A DNA stretch of 37,124 bases, from positions 1 to 37,124 of the forward strand of contig DROS01000038.1 in assembly GCA_011321815.1 (NCBI GenBank), written 5' to 3'. The stretch comes from Gammaproteobacteria bacterium. Its GTDB lineage: Bacteria > Pseudomonadota > Gammaproteobacteria > SZUA-152. Each line of letters begins with the position of its first letter. Within the stretch, counting starts at the first letter, position 1. The notes below the pieces were generated by a model. It did not search any database. It saw only the letters and a program-made list of their open reading frames with translations, and was not told the DNA's origin. A program made the position numbers and the translations under genes. Below, piece by piece: positions 1 to 9,437 of the stretch.

Positions 1-2
1 AT

Positions 3-1403
3 CATCGGCATACCGACATAGAGAATGAAGAGACTCATATCATTCAACAGCATGCCCGGGCAGCAACCCCCTCGGCGCCATCACGTGCCAGCAAAATAAG
101 TCCGGGAGGGCTTATCAACAACCGCTTTCATCTCGAATACATGCTGGGACGGGGCGGCATGGGTGTCGTCTATGCCGCACGGGATTTGCGCAAAGAGGAG
201 CTGGGTGATGCTGATTCGCGTATTGCGATCAAACTGTTGTCAGAAGAGGTCCGACACCTGCCCAATGCATTACGCATGTTGCAGCAGGAATGTAAAAAGG
301 CCCAGGAACTGGCTCACCCCAATGTGGTGACGGTTTATGACTTCGACAGGGACGGTGAAGTCGTTTACATGACCATGGAATTACTCGCGGGAAAACCCCT
401 GGACAAGTACCTGATCGACAGGGAAATTGCCGCAACCGGACAGGACACACCCGTCGACTTCAGCGAACCCTTCTCCATTATCACCGACATTGTGCAAGGC
501 CTGGCCTATGCACATAAACGCGGCATTGTGCATTTTGACCTGAAGCCCGGCAATATTTTTATTACGGATGATGGCACAACAAAAATTCTGGACTTTGGCA
601 TTGCCCGCGCCATGCGGACTTCGCGTAAAAAAATGGCCGTTGATGCCTCTGAGCTCGGCGACATGATCGCGCTCACACCACGCTACGCCAGCCTTGAAAT
701 GTTTCGTGGAGAACAACCTGACCTCCGGGATGATATCTACGCGCTGGCAATTATTGCCTATCAGCTGCTGGCAGGAAAACACCCCTTCGGAGAATTCTCG
801 GCAGAAGATGTGCTGCATCAGAACCTGCAACCGGAACGAATCCCCGGCTTGACTGACCGGCAATGGAAAGGTCTTTTGGATGGGCTGGCGCTTAAACGGG
901 AAGACAGAACCCTCTCCGTCGAGGCATTCCTCGAAACCCTGCTGCCAAAAAAGGTGGACTACCGCTATTGGCTGGCGGTTGGCACGGCAGCAACAGCCAT
1001 AATTGTGAGCCTCTTTTTCTGGTTACAACCCCCGCAAATTGTCGCCCCCAGCCTGTTTGAAAACCCGCCGCCTGCGGCCGAGCTAACCGGGGCAGACAAA
1101 AACCAGGTCGAACAATTACTGGAAGTCGCCGAAGTACACCTGATGGTAGGCCGCCTGATTTCACCACCGGGCGCCAATGCCCTTGATGTTTATAACCAGG
1201 TACTTGAGATACATCCCTATAACCGCCAGGCCATCCAGGGGCTGGAGACATTATTGAGTAAACTGACGCAAGCAGCCAAACTGGCGATAAACGATGGCAA
1301 GCGGCGCCGGGCCCAGGAACTGATCGACAGCGGCCTGAAAACCTACCCACAGCATAAGCAATTACTGGCTTTGCAACAGCAGCTTATGGAGATACAACCA
1401 TGA
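3..1403 (+). CDS. Transmembrane Ser/Thr protein kinase, 5' partial
   Basis: Hanks-type (PknB-like) protein kinase predicted to phosphorylate proteins in the cytoplasm and sense through a periplasmic tail. The reading frame is open to the left edge with no usable start codon before the ATG at 141, and kinase-like sequence (NNRFHLEYMLG) already precedes that ATG, so the gene starts outside the window. Counting from that ATG: glycine loop GRGGMG at 3-8, lysine K31, probable alpha-C Glu E50, catalytic loop HFDLKPGN at 131-138, DFG at 151-153. One membrane segment lies near 277-295, followed by about 125 residues resembling TPR helices. The catalytic loop has HFD instead of HRD, making it a non-RD kinase, so activation-loop control may differ; core Lys, Asp and Asn are kept and activity is plausible. 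It overlaps the next gene by ATGA, implying coupled translation. Confidence 0.9.
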   Translation, partial: HRHTDIENEETHIIQQHARAATPSAPSRASKISPGGLINNRFHLEYMLGRGGMGVVYAARDLRKEELGDADSRIAIKLLSEEVRHLPNALRMLQQECKKAQELAHPNVVTVYDFDRDGEVVYMTMELLAGKPLDKYLIDREIAATGQDTPVDFSEPFSIITDIVQGLAYAHKRGIVHFDLKPGNIFITDDGTTKILDFGIARAMRTSRKKMAVDASELGDMIALTPRYASLEMFRGEQPDLRDDIYALAIIAYQLLAGKHPFGEFSAEDVLHQNLQPERIPGLTDRQWKGLLDGLALKREDRTLSVEAFLETLLPKKVDYRYWLAVGTAATAIIVSLFFWLQPPQIVAPSLFENPPPAAELTGADKNQVEQLLEVAEVHLMVGRLISPPGANALDVYNQVLEIHPYNRQAIQGLETLLSKLTQAAKLAINDGKRRRAQELIDSGLKTYPQHKQLLALQQQLMEIQP

Positions 1404-3487
1404 AACACCACACGCAAAAGATAACAGGGAAAACAACACACGCCGGCATTTCCCTGAAATTATTACGGCACGGACTGGTGGCATTTGCCATTACCCTCAT
1501 GGCCGGTTGCGCCGCAGGATTAGACGCACCAGACGGTGCATCACAAACGGCAGAAAATGCAAAAAGAACGTCGCCGGACAAGTTTTTGCCGGTTGATTGC
1601 CTGCTGCCGCCGCAAGTACGAAAACTGGGCGCCCAGATGACCTACATGGCCGCACGCAGGCCCATAAAAACCACCGCGCTGGACTGTGAAATACGCGGTG
1701 GCGAATATGTCGCTTACGACCGTGCCGACTATCGCACAGCACTGCAAACCTGGCTGGAACAGGCAAAACAGGGGAATGCCGAAGCACAAACCTATGTGGG
1801 TGAAATTTATGAAAAAGGGCTGGGCCTGCCCGCAGATTACAAAACCGCCTTTACCTGGTATACACGCGCGGCAGAGCAAAACTATTCCCGCGCGCAAATC
1901 AACCTGGGTTACCTGTATGAAAAAGGCCTGGGCGTTCCCCGGGATATGCTCAAGGCATTGAATTGGTACCGGCGTGCGTCGGGCATCGGGGATGACCACC
2001 TTGATTACTCCTCCAACATCGAAGTCAGGGCGACCACTCTGGCGCAGGAACAAACAGAAACCTTACGACAGGAAATACAACGACGGGAACAGCAGGTGCA
2101 AAATCTGTCCGCCTCTGTTGCGGGCATGAAAAAACAGCTGCAACAGCGTGAAAATGCCCTGCAAGATGCGCAGCAACAGCTCACGCAACTGAATAATAAA
2201 ATCACGCAGGACACGAAAAATACCGCGCGCCTGAAAGAACTGAAAATTGCCTACGCCGCACAGAAAAAACGTATCGCGCAAACACAGGCCGCCGTCCGCG
2301 CCCTGCAATCACGGATGCTGCGGGTACAAACGCAGGCAGCGCGACAGACAAATAACCTGACGACCCAGCGGCAAATGCTGGCGATGCAGGATCAGGAGAC
2401 CGCCGGCCCCTCCATTGAACTGTTTGATCCCGTTATCGTGATCACCCGTGGCAGCGGACCGATGGTGCGGGTTTCACCGGATACCCTGACACGATCCATC
2501 AAAGGAAGGATTACCGCACCCGCAGGGCTGAAACTGGCCTCCGTAAACAAGCAACCGTTATCGGTTGACGATGAAGGCATGTTCCAGACAAAGGTGCCGG
2601 TGGGTAACAAAACACAAATCTCAATACTGGCTACGGACAAGCGGAACCGGACAGCCCGTTTCTCCTTTGTCATGGAACCTGCCCGTCATATGGCCGCAGA
2701 AAGCAACCGCGCCTCCCGCATTGGCGCGGCATCCAAAGGCGTTAAATTTGGACGCTATTTTGCGTTGGTTATCGGTAACAACGACTACCCTCAATTCCCG
2801 ACGCTTGAAACTGCGGTCAATGATGCAAAGCACGTCGCCACGGTGCTGCAATCCGACTACGGGTTTAAAACCCGGCTTATTATCAATGCAGACAGGTATG
2901 CGATTCTTTCAGCGCTGAATGACCTGCGCGAACAACTGACGGAAACCGACAACCTGCTGATTTATTATGCCGGCCACGGCGAGCGCGACCCAAAAACATT
3001 ACAAGGATACTGGCTGCCCGTGGATGCTGAACAGGAAAATACCGCCAACTGGATCGCCAATTCCACCATTTCGGATTTGCTCAACACACTGAAAGCCAAG
3101 CACGTTTTAGTGGTGGCCGATTCCTGTTATTCCGGCTCCATGACACAAAGCTCGGTGGCGCGCATTGACGCCCAGCTGGATGACAAGCACTTGAAAAAAT
3201 GGCTGAAAGTCATGGCCAAAACGCCATCACGTACGGTACTGACATCCGGAGGGGTCAGCCCCGTACTCGACAGTGGCGGCGGCAAACACTCTGTTTTTGC
3301 CAAAGCCTTTCTTCAGGAGCTGAAAAAAGATACCGGCATCATTGACGCCTATAAGATTTATCTTGGCGTATCACAACAAGTTAAAACGGATGCTGCTTCC
3401 ATCGGATTTTTACAAAGACCAACCTATGCGCCCATTCGCCATACCGGTCACAACGGTGGTGAATTCCTTTTCGTAAAACAGGGATAG
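1400..3487 (+). CDS. Caspase-like (peptidase C14) lipoprotein with Sel1 repeats
   Basis: Predicted envelope cysteine protease of the caspase/metacaspase clan. The N-terminus is a lipoprotein signal ending LMAGC, so Cys37 would be lipidated. Next come Sel1-type repeats at roughly 113-195 (AEAQTYVGEIYEKGLG, then RAQINLGYLYEKGLG), a long Gln-rich coiled coil at about 210-335, a small beta-rich domain at about 340-425, and the caspase fold from about 449 to the end. The dyad is visible: His526 in YYAGHG and Cys576 in DSCYSG. A caspase domain on the membrane side away from the cytoplasm is uncommon. The start overlaps the kinase stop by four bases, so the two proteins are probably made together. 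Substrate specificity cannot be read from sequence. Fold and catalytic residues are clear; the biological role is unknown. Confidence 0.88.
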   Translation: MKHHTQKITGKTTHAGISLKLLRHGLVAFAITLMAGCAAGLDAPDGASQTAENAKRTSPDKFLPVDCLLPPQVRKLGAQMTYMAARRPIKTTALDCEIRGGEYVAYDRADYRTALQTWLEQAKQGNAEAQTYVGEIYEKGLGLPADYKTAFTWYTRAAEQNYSRAQINLGYLYEKGLGVPRDMLKALNWYRRASGIGDDHLDYSSNIEVRATTLAQEQTETLRQEIQRREQQVQNLSASVAGMKKQLQQRENALQDAQQQLTQLNNKITQDTKNTARLKELKIAYAAQKKRIAQTQAAVRALQSRMLRVQTQAARQTNNLTTQRQMLAMQDQETAGPSIELFDPVIVITRGSGPMVRVSPDTLTRSIKGRITAPAGLKLASVNKQPLSVDDEGMFQTKVPVGNKTQISILATDKRNRTARFSFVMEPARHMAAESNRASRIGAASKGVKFGRYFALVIGNNDYPQFPTLETAVNDAKHVATVLQSDYGFKTRLIINADRYAILSALNDLREQLTETDNLLIYYAGHGERDPKTLQGYWLPVDAEQENTANWIANSTISDLLNTLKAKHVLVVADSCYSGSMTQSSVARIDAQLDDKHLKKWLKVMAKTPSRTVLTSGGVSPVLDSGGGKHSVFAKAFLQELKKDTGIIDAYKIYLGVSQQVKTDAASIGFLQRPTYAPIRHTGHNGGEFLFVKQG

Positions 3488-3578
3488 AGGAGGTAATATT
3501 GCATCGAATTCCAACCCAACTGTATTTATACTTCCCCACATTATAGATACAGCCTGGTTTTGGTCGGATGATTATTCG

Positions 3579-4412
3579 ATGACACAAGGTCGGCGTGTTT
3601 TGGTTGTATTAGCATTGGCGCTGTTGTCTGGCGCCTGTACCACACCGATGGTGCGTAATGACGCATTTGCTGTTGCCAGCGGCTTTACACGCCAGGTTGT
3701 CCCCGGGGCTGATTTTTCGCACCTTGTTTACATTGCGGAAAACAACGCAAAAACCCGTAAAAAGAATGTGTGGCATGTCTACATCGAAGGGGATGGCATA
3801 CCCTGGGTTCGGCGACAGATTATCACCGCCGATCCCACACCGTCAGAACCACTCATGTTGCAATTGATGGCGCAGGACTCACACCCGGCCATTTATCTGG
3901 GGCGACCCTGTTATTACGGCATGGCCAGGGATTCGGCCTGCAATCCCTGGGTGTGGACGTATGGACGTTATTCAGAGCAAGTCGTTGAAAGTATGCGCGT
4001 GGCCCTGGCTGCCCTGATCAACGCAAATACGATTTCTTCGCTGGTGTTGATCGGCCACAGCGGAGGAGGCACCCTGGCCATGCTGCTTGCAGAACGGGTA
4101 CCCCAGACCCGGCTCGTGGTGACACTTGCGGGCAACCTGGATACAGACGCATGGACGGCCCGGCATGGCTATACCCCGTTGGAATATTCACTGAACCCAG
4201 CCCATCGCCCGCCTTTGCCGCGCCATATAGACCAATTGCACTACGTTGGTAAAAACGACAAAAACGTGCCGCCGGAAATGCTGAAGGCGGCTCTACAACA
4301 ACAAAATGCCCGGATGTTTGTGCTGGATGATTTGCAACATCAACAGGGCTGGAATAATTACTGGACGAAAATTCTGCAAAAGATCGATTTTTCGGGGAGA
4401 GGTTATGAATAA
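3579..4412 (+). CDS. Alpha/beta-hydrolase lipoprotein
   Basis: Predicted secreted serine hydrolase (esterase or lipase type). The signal peptide ends LLSGAC, a slightly non-standard lipobox that would lipidate Cys20. The nucleophile elbow is GHSGGG with Ser161; Asp227 in KNDKNV and His254 in LQHQQGW complete a likely triad. Several cysteines (110s to 121) may form disulfides in the periplasm. It lies 91 bases after the caspase gene and its stop overlaps the autotransporter start by eight bases (ATGAATAA), so it belongs to the same transcription unit. Its ATG has only a weak ribosome site, while a much stronger one stands 86 bases upstream. The substrate is unknown; family membership is inferred from the elbow motif and order of catalytic residues. 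Confidence 0.82.
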   Translation: MTQGRRVLVVLALALLSGACTTPMVRNDAFAVASGFTRQVVPGADFSHLVYIAENNAKTRKKNVWHVYIEGDGIPWVRRQIITADPTPSEPLMLQLMAQDSHPAIYLGRPCYYGMARDSACNPWVWTYGRYSEQVVESMRVALAALINANTISSLVLIGHSGGGTLAMLLAERVPQTRLVVTLAGNLDTDAWTARHGYTPLEYSLNPAHRPPLPRHIDQLHYVGKNDKNVPPEMLKAALQQQNARMFVLDDLQHQQGWNNYWTKILQKIDFSGRGYE

Positions 4413-6906
4413 TTTTACGAAAACATCTTCAAGCACAAAAAGCCGGCAATGCAGCAGAAAGCCATTTTCTTTGCGCCTACATTCACCGGGTATGTTTTCC
4501 CGGTTGCTTCTGCTCATTGCAGGACTTTGCATAACCAGCACCTGCCTGGCAGAAGGGGATTTCCTTCAGATAACGAGCATTGTGCAATCCCCCGTCAACC
4601 CGGTCACCGTGGGTGACAGCGTAAGCTATACGCTCACGGTGCAGAATACTGATCTGCAAGCCAGCCGGTTTGCCGTTATTCAGATAGCCTTGGGAAACAC
4701 TAACATCGTCCCGGCATTCAGCTCGGACACCGGAGAATGCTCCCCTGATGGTGATTTTTACTGCACGCAAATCGCAGCGGGCCAGTCGGCGCAATATACG
4801 CTGACCTGGCAGCCACCGGTGGGGCAGCACGATCTTGTATTTACGGTGAACTGTAGCTCATGCCTGGGAAACAGCCAGTCTATTACAACGAACGTCGTCC
4901 AGGCCGCTATCGGCACCATTCAATTCAGCAGCACCCGTTACCAGGCCAGCGAACAGGATGGCCTGGCGACAATAACAGTAACCCGAACCGGTGGCAGCTC
5001 AGGAGCATTGTCCGTTCGCATATCCACAGGAGGAACGGGCGATACAGCAACAGGGGAGGATTACTCTTTCCCGCCCTCGGAAGCCGCCGACACACTTTTC
5101 TGGGCAGATGGTGACATGACCAGCAAAACCCTGAATCTCAACATTACCGCTGATTCACTCGTGGAAGGAGAAGAAACGCTGACCCTTCAGCTAATGGAAA
5201 ATACTGCGGGAGCAACCGGAGTACTGGGCAACCCCAGCCAGGCGACATTATTCATCCAGGACTCCACAACTGCCCCAGCCGCCGTAGATCAACTCAAAAC
5301 CATTTCCGGCAATTTACAGCGCGGTGCACCAGGCGCCACCCTGGAGCCCTTCGTTATCAACGCGCTTGATGCATCGGGAAACCCTGTTGAAAATGTGTCT
5401 GTTGACTGGGAAGTCCTGCCCGTCAGCGGAGGGAATCTGTCACAACTGACAACAACAACCGACGCCAACGGTCGATCCAGTAACACGCTTACCCTTAAAA
5501 CATCGGATCGCCTGGTGGTAAGGGCCACCGTGAACCCGGCGGGCAACTTGGGCGACAACAACAATGCGGCCGCCCTACATTTGGGGAATGCTGTCTCTGT
5601 CACTTTTATGGTCAATGGCGGAGTCGCCGACCAGCCAGGGCTCACAAAAAACCAGAAGTCCGTGGCAAAGGCTGTGGATTCCATGTGTACTGTCCTGGCG
5701 GAAATGGAGGGACGGGAAGAAACATTAAGTTCTGAACAAGACGACTTACTGGCAACCTGTCGGCGTCTGCAAACCGATGATCTGACGGTGGTTGCCGCAA
5801 GCCTGGATTTACTGGCCCACGAAGAAGTATCGGCCCAGGGCAGGGTCATTATCGAAACCGCCAAGCTTCAATCTGCGAGTATCCACCGGCGACTCATGGC
5901 CCTGCGTGCCGGTGCGCGAGGCGTCAACCTCTCGGGCCTGAATATCAAAATTAATGGACAGACGCTGCCTGAATCCATTGTCGCCGCACTGTTCGGAGGC
6001 AATGCGCAGGGTGGTTCGGCAGGTGAAGAACAAGGCATTGCCAGCCGCTGGGGCAGTTTTGTCAATGCCACCGTCGTTGTTGGCGACAGAGACAAAACAA
6101 GCCAGGAGACGGGATTCAACTTCCGCGCCAAAGGGGTCACTGCCGGTGCCGACTACCGCATATCGGACAAGCTGGTTGTGGGTGGCGCCCTGGGTTACAC
6201 CGGCAAGGATTCTGACTTTAAGGGAAATGCCGGTGACATGGCGATAGATAACTGGCATCTGACAGCCTACAGCAGCTACTACCGTTCAGCGGCATTTTAT
6301 CTGGATGGCCTGATCAAGCTGGGCCGGAACAATATCGACACCCGGCGCAGAATCAATCTGCCGGGTGATCCACCGCAAGAAGGCATCGGTGATACAACGG
6401 GTTGGGAATATGCCATCAGCCTGAGCGGTGGTTATGAATACAGCCGGAATGCGCTGACTTTCGGCCCCTATGGGCGGCTGGGATATATCCAGACATCCAT
6501 TAATGGTTACACTGAATCGGCCTCGAACCCTGGCGGCATAGGAGCGGGCTCGGTACTGACGATTGACAATCAGGATGTGGACTCCATAACAGCCGTACTG
6601 GGCAGCCAGGTCAGTTATGCGATCAGTGCCCGTAATGCGGTCTATCTGTTGCAACTCAATGGTGAATGGGAGCACGAATTTAAAGACAACTCACGCGCCA
6701 TCGCCGCGCAATTTGCCTATGACCCGACCCGCACCAGTTTCAACATTGCCTCAGACAGCCCTGACCGGAACTACTTTAATCTGGGCCTGGGCGTTACGGC
6801 AACATTTGCCAATGGCCGGTCCGGTTTTTTTCACTATGAAAGCCGACTGGGGCAGAATGACGTCCGCCAATCCTGGGTCAATCTTGGCATCCGGATGGAG
6901 CTGTAG
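4405..6906 (+). CDS. Autotransporter-barrel surface protein with Calx-beta and Ig-like domains
   Basis: Predicted outer-membrane protein of 833 residues with a C-terminal autotransporter beta-barrel. The ATG at 4405 was chosen because GGGGAGAGG stands just upstream; an open frame reaches back to 4306 inside the hydrolase gene but lacks this. The signal peptide is long, with a basic Ser-rich extension, and likely cleaves after TCLA (residue 49). Domains in order: a DUF11/CARDB-like beta domain (about 50-165), Calx-beta (about 170-285, with GEDYSFP and LVEGEETLTLQL), Big_1-type Ig domain (about 295-390), an alpha-helical linker with Cys428 and Cys452, and a barrel from about 545 (WGSFVNA) to the end. 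The last residue is Leu, not the usual Phe. The passenger has no obvious enzyme and is probably adhesive or structural. Confidence 0.85.
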   Translation: MNNFTKTSSSTKSRQCSRKPFSLRLHSPGMFSRLLLLIAGLCITSTCLAEGDFLQITSIVQSPVNPVTVGDSVSYTLTVQNTDLQASRFAVIQIALGNTNIVPAFSSDTGECSPDGDFYCTQIAAGQSAQYTLTWQPPVGQHDLVFTVNCSSCLGNSQSITTNVVQAAIGTIQFSSTRYQASEQDGLATITVTRTGGSSGALSVRISTGGTGDTATGEDYSFPPSEAADTLFWADGDMTSKTLNLNITADSLVEGEETLTLQLMENTAGATGVLGNPSQATLFIQDSTTAPAAVDQLKTISGNLQRGAPGATLEPFVINALDASGNPVENVSVDWEVLPVSGGNLSQLTTTTDANGRSSNTLTLKTSDRLVVRATVNPAGNLGDNNNAAALHLGNAVSVTFMVNGGVADQPGLTKNQKSVAKAVDSMCTVLAEMEGREETLSSEQDDLLATCRRLQTDDLTVVAASLDLLAHEEVSAQGRVIIETAKLQSASIHRRLMALRAGARGVNLSGLNIKINGQTLPESIVAALFGGNAQGGSAGEEQGIASRWGSFVNATVVVGDRDKTSQETGFNFRAKGVTAGADYRISDKLVVGGALGYTGKDSDFKGNAGDMAIDNWHLTAYSSYYRSAAFYLDGLIKLGRNNIDTRRRINLPGDPPQEGIGDTTGWEYAISLSGGYEYSRNALTFGPYGRLGYIQTSINGYTESASNPGGIGAGSVLTIDNQDVDSITAVLGSQVSYAISARNAVYLLQLNGEWEHEFKDNSRAIAAQFAYDPTRTSFNIASDSPDRNYFNLGLGVTATFANGRSGFFHYESRLGQNDVRQSWVNLGIRMEL

Positions 6907-7013
6907 TTTCCAGAACCCCGCGTGCACAAACGGGTGGATCTGCTATCATTGGCGGCCTTTTTGCGGCCCTTTTTGATGGCATGATTTGAAACAACAGACA
7001 CGCGGAACACAAC

Positions 7014-8303
7014 ATGAAGGTACTGATTATCGGCAGCGGCGGGCGTGAACACGCCCTGGCCTGGAAAGCGGCGCAATCACCTGACGTAGAACAGGTTTAT
7101 GTCGCCCCCGGCAATGCCGGCACAGCCCATGAACCCAAGCTGAAAAATGTCGCCATCGGCGTGGAAGACATTGATGCTCTGCTGGCTTTTGCGCAAGACA
7201 ATGCTATCGGCCTGACCATCGTCGGCCCCGAAGCACCACTGGTCATTGGTCTCGTGGACGCATTTGATAAAGCCGGCCTGCGCTGTTTCGGCCCCACCCG
7301 GGGCGCAGCGCAACTGGAAGGCAGCAAAGCCTTCACCAAGGATTTTCTGGCGCGGCACCACATTCCCACTGGTCGTTATGGCAATTTCACCGATATTGAT
7401 GAAGCCCTGAATTATGTGCATGCACAGAGCGCCCCCATTGTCATCAAAGCCGACGGCCTGGCAGCGGGTAAAGGCGTCATCGTAGCCCTCACCGTGGACG
7501 AAGCTGAAAATGCCGTACGCGACATGCTCGCGGGCAATGCCTTCGGCGAAGCCGGGCATCGGGTAGTCATCGAAGAATTTCTTGAAGGTGAAGAGGCCAG
7601 CTTCATCTGTATGGTGGATGGTCGGCATATCCTGCCACTGGCCACCTCGCAGGATCACAAACGTGTGGGCGAAGGCGACACCGGTCCCAATACCGGCGGC
7701 ATGGGCGCTTACTCCCCCGCCCCCGTTGTCACCCCCGAAATACATGCGCGCATCATGTCCGAGGTGATTGAGCCCACAGTGGCAGGCATGGCTGCCGAAG
7801 GCAATCCCTACACCGGCTTCCTGTACGCAGGCCTGATGATCGACAACAATGGCGCACCCAGAGTCATCGAATACAACTGCCGTTTCGGCGACCCCGAAAC
7901 CCAACCCATTTTAATGCGCCTGCGCTCAGATATTGTTGCATTATGCAATGCAGCACTGGACGGTCGGCTCCACCAGACCACCGCCCATTGGGACCCGCGT
8001 GCCGCCCTGGGCGTGGTACTGGCCGCCGGAGGTTATCCCGCCGATTATGCCAAAGGTGATGTGATCTCTGGGCTGGATACCGCCGAAAACTCAGACAGCA
8101 CCAAGATTTTTCATGCCGGCACCATGGAAAAAGACGGACAGATCATCACCGCTGGTGGCCGCGTATTGTGCGCTGTGGGCCTGGGCGATACAGTAAGTTC
8201 AGCACAGAAACACGCTTACACGCTGGCAAAACAGATCCGCTGGAACGGCATGTTCTACCGCAGCGACATCGGTTATCGCGCCATTGCCCGCGAAAAAAAC
8301 TGA
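7014..8303 (+). CDS. purD: Phosphoribosylamine-glycine ligase
   Basis: PurD (GAR synthetase) joins glycine to 5-phosphoribosylamine with ATP, the second step of de novo purine synthesis in the cytoplasm. The 429-residue length is normal for the family. The N-terminal signature [12 protein letters not shown] is at 8-19; the ATP-grasp core includes [11 protein letters not shown] and the PurD signature RFGDPETQP. It is followed 45 bases later by purE, so the two probably form one purine operon. No PurR-type operator or clear terminator was identified in the 107 bases separating it from the autotransporter gene. Confidence 0.97.
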   Translation: MKVLIIGSGGREHALAWKAAQSPDVEQVYVAPGNAGTAHEPKLKNVAIGVEDIDALLAFAQDNAIGLTIVGPEAPLVIGLVDAFDKAGLRCFGPTRGAAQLEGSKAFTKDFLARHHIPTGRYGNFTDIDEALNYVHAQSAPIVIKADGLAAGKGVIVALTVDEAENAVRDMLAGNAFGEAGHRVVIEEFLEGEEASFICMVDGRHILPLATSQDHKRVGEGDTGPNTGGMGAYSPAPVVTPEIHARIMSEVIEPTVAGMAAEGNPYTGFLYAGLMIDNNGAPRVIEYNCRFGDPETQPILMRLRSDIVALCNAALDGRLHQTTAHWDPRAALGVVLAAGGYPADYAKGDVISGLDTAENSDSTKIFHAGTMEKDGQIITAGGRVLCAVGLGDTVSSAQKHAYTLAKQIRWNGMFYRSDIGYRAIAREKN

Positions 8304-8348
8304 CACTGAAAAAAATATTTTTAAATCCAAACCAACAGGAAAAATATT

Positions 8349-8855
8349 ATGCCGACACCCTTCGTTGCTATTCTCATGGGCTCTGATTCTGACCTGCCGG
8401 TCATGCAGGCCACTCTCGACACGCTGGATCAACTGCAAGTGCCCTACGAGGTAAAAATCACCTCCGCACACCGTACACCGGACGCCACACACCACTACGT
8501 AACCGATGCCGACCGACGTGGTTGTGCCGCCTTCATCGCCGCCGCCGGGCTGGCCGCCCACCTGGCCGGCGTGGTGGCCTCGCTGACCATCAAGCCCGTC
8601 ATTGGCGTACCCATGGACGGTGGCCCGCTCAAAGGCCAGGACGCACTGTTATCTACCGTAATGATGCCCGGCGGCATTCCGGTGGCCACCGTGGCCATCG
8701 GCAAAGCGGGCGCCAAAAACGCCGCCTACCTGGCCTCCCAGATACTTGCCCTGGGCGACCCGGAGCTGGCTGAACGCGTCAAAACCGAACGCACCGCCAA
8801 CGCTCGTGCGGTGATTGCCAAAGACGCCGAACTGCAAAGCAAGCTTGGCAAATAA
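8349..8855 (+). CDS. purE: N5-carboxyaminoimidazole ribonucleotide mutase
   Basis: Class I PurE moves the carboxyl group of N5-CAIR to carbon 4 to form CAIR in purine synthesis. The 168-residue length is typical. Family motifs are visible: MGSDSD at 10-15, SAHRTP near 38-43, and a glycine-rich [11 protein letters not shown] segment. The SAHRTP form points to the bacterial N5-CAIR mutase class that works with PurK, but purK is not in the window. A ribosome site (AGGAAAA) precedes the ATG. It lies between purD and tsaC on the same strand. Confidence 0.96.
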   Translation: MPTPFVAILMGSDSDLPVMQATLDTLDQLQVPYEVKITSAHRTPDATHHYVTDADRRGCAAFIAAAGLAAHLAGVVASLTIKPVIGVPMDGGPLKGQDALLSTVMMPGGIPVATVAIGKAGAKNAAYLASQILALGDPELAERVKTERTANARAVIAKDAELQSKLGK

Positions 8856-8873
8856 ACCCTCGTGCACGCCACC

Positions 8874-9437
8874 ATGAATCGCTGGCAGCTCGCACAGGCC
8901 GCCCGGACGATTCATGGTGGCGGCGTCATCGCCTACCCCACCGAGGCCGTATTCGGCCTCGGTTGCGATCCGCTGAACCCTGATGCTGTGCAGAATCTGC
9001 TGACACTCAAACAGCGCCCCATGAACAAAGGGCTGATTCTTATTGCTGCCGACATCGCACAACTCACACCCTTCATCGCCCCCCTCACACCCGAGGCCAA
9101 GACGCAACTGGCCCATACCTGGCCCGGCCCTCACACTTGGTTGCTACCCGCACGCGCCAATACCCCCCGGTGGATACGCGGCCAACACGACACCATTGCC
9201 GTACGGGTCACCGCCCACCCCGTCGCCGCCGCATTGTGTCGAGCCGCAGGACATGCCCTAGTCTCCACCAGCGCCAACCCTGCCGGCAAAACACCTGCCA
9301 TCGATACCCTGCGTGTACGCCGCTATTTTCCCAACGCACTGGATGGCATCCTGCACGGCGCCCTCGGCACAGAAACCGGCCCCACCCCCATTAGAGACCT
9401 GGCGACCAAAAAGCTGATCCGTCCCGCCGGTTCATAG
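8874..9437 (+). CDS. tsaC: Threonylcarbamoyl-AMP synthase (YrdC/Sua5 family)
   Basis: TsaC makes threonylcarbamoyl-AMP from threonine, bicarbonate and ATP, the first step toward the t6A modification at position 37 of tRNAs reading ANN codons. The single YrdC domain is shown by GGVIAYPTEAVFGLGCDP near the start and by STSANPAGKTP further on. At 187 residues it matches short TsaC and lacks the C-terminal Sua5 domain. The ATG at 8874 fits the family N-terminus; a GTG at 8862 would add four residues. The gene runs 18 bases behind purE and its stop overlaps the end of the convergent PLD gene by six bases. Confidence 0.93.
   Translation: MNRWQLAQAARTIHGGGVIAYPTEAVFGLGCDPLNPDAVQNLLTLKQRPMNKGLILIAADIAQLTPFIAPLTPEAKTQLAHTWPGPHTWLLPARANTPRWIRGQHDTIAVRVTAHPVAAALCRAAGHALVSTSANPAGKTPAIDTLRVRRYFPNALDGILHGALGTETGPTPIRDLATKKLIRPAGS

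Noticed and set aside
6945-6985. GCGGCC-T-run repeats after the autotransporter gene as a terminator
   Set aside because: The two GCGGCC words are direct copies and form only a four-base GGCC stem; no stable hairpin.
7077-7904. 275-residue minus-strand frame inside purD
   Set aside because: It mirrors a strongly supported purD reading frame and shows no domain; typical shadow of a GC-rich gene.
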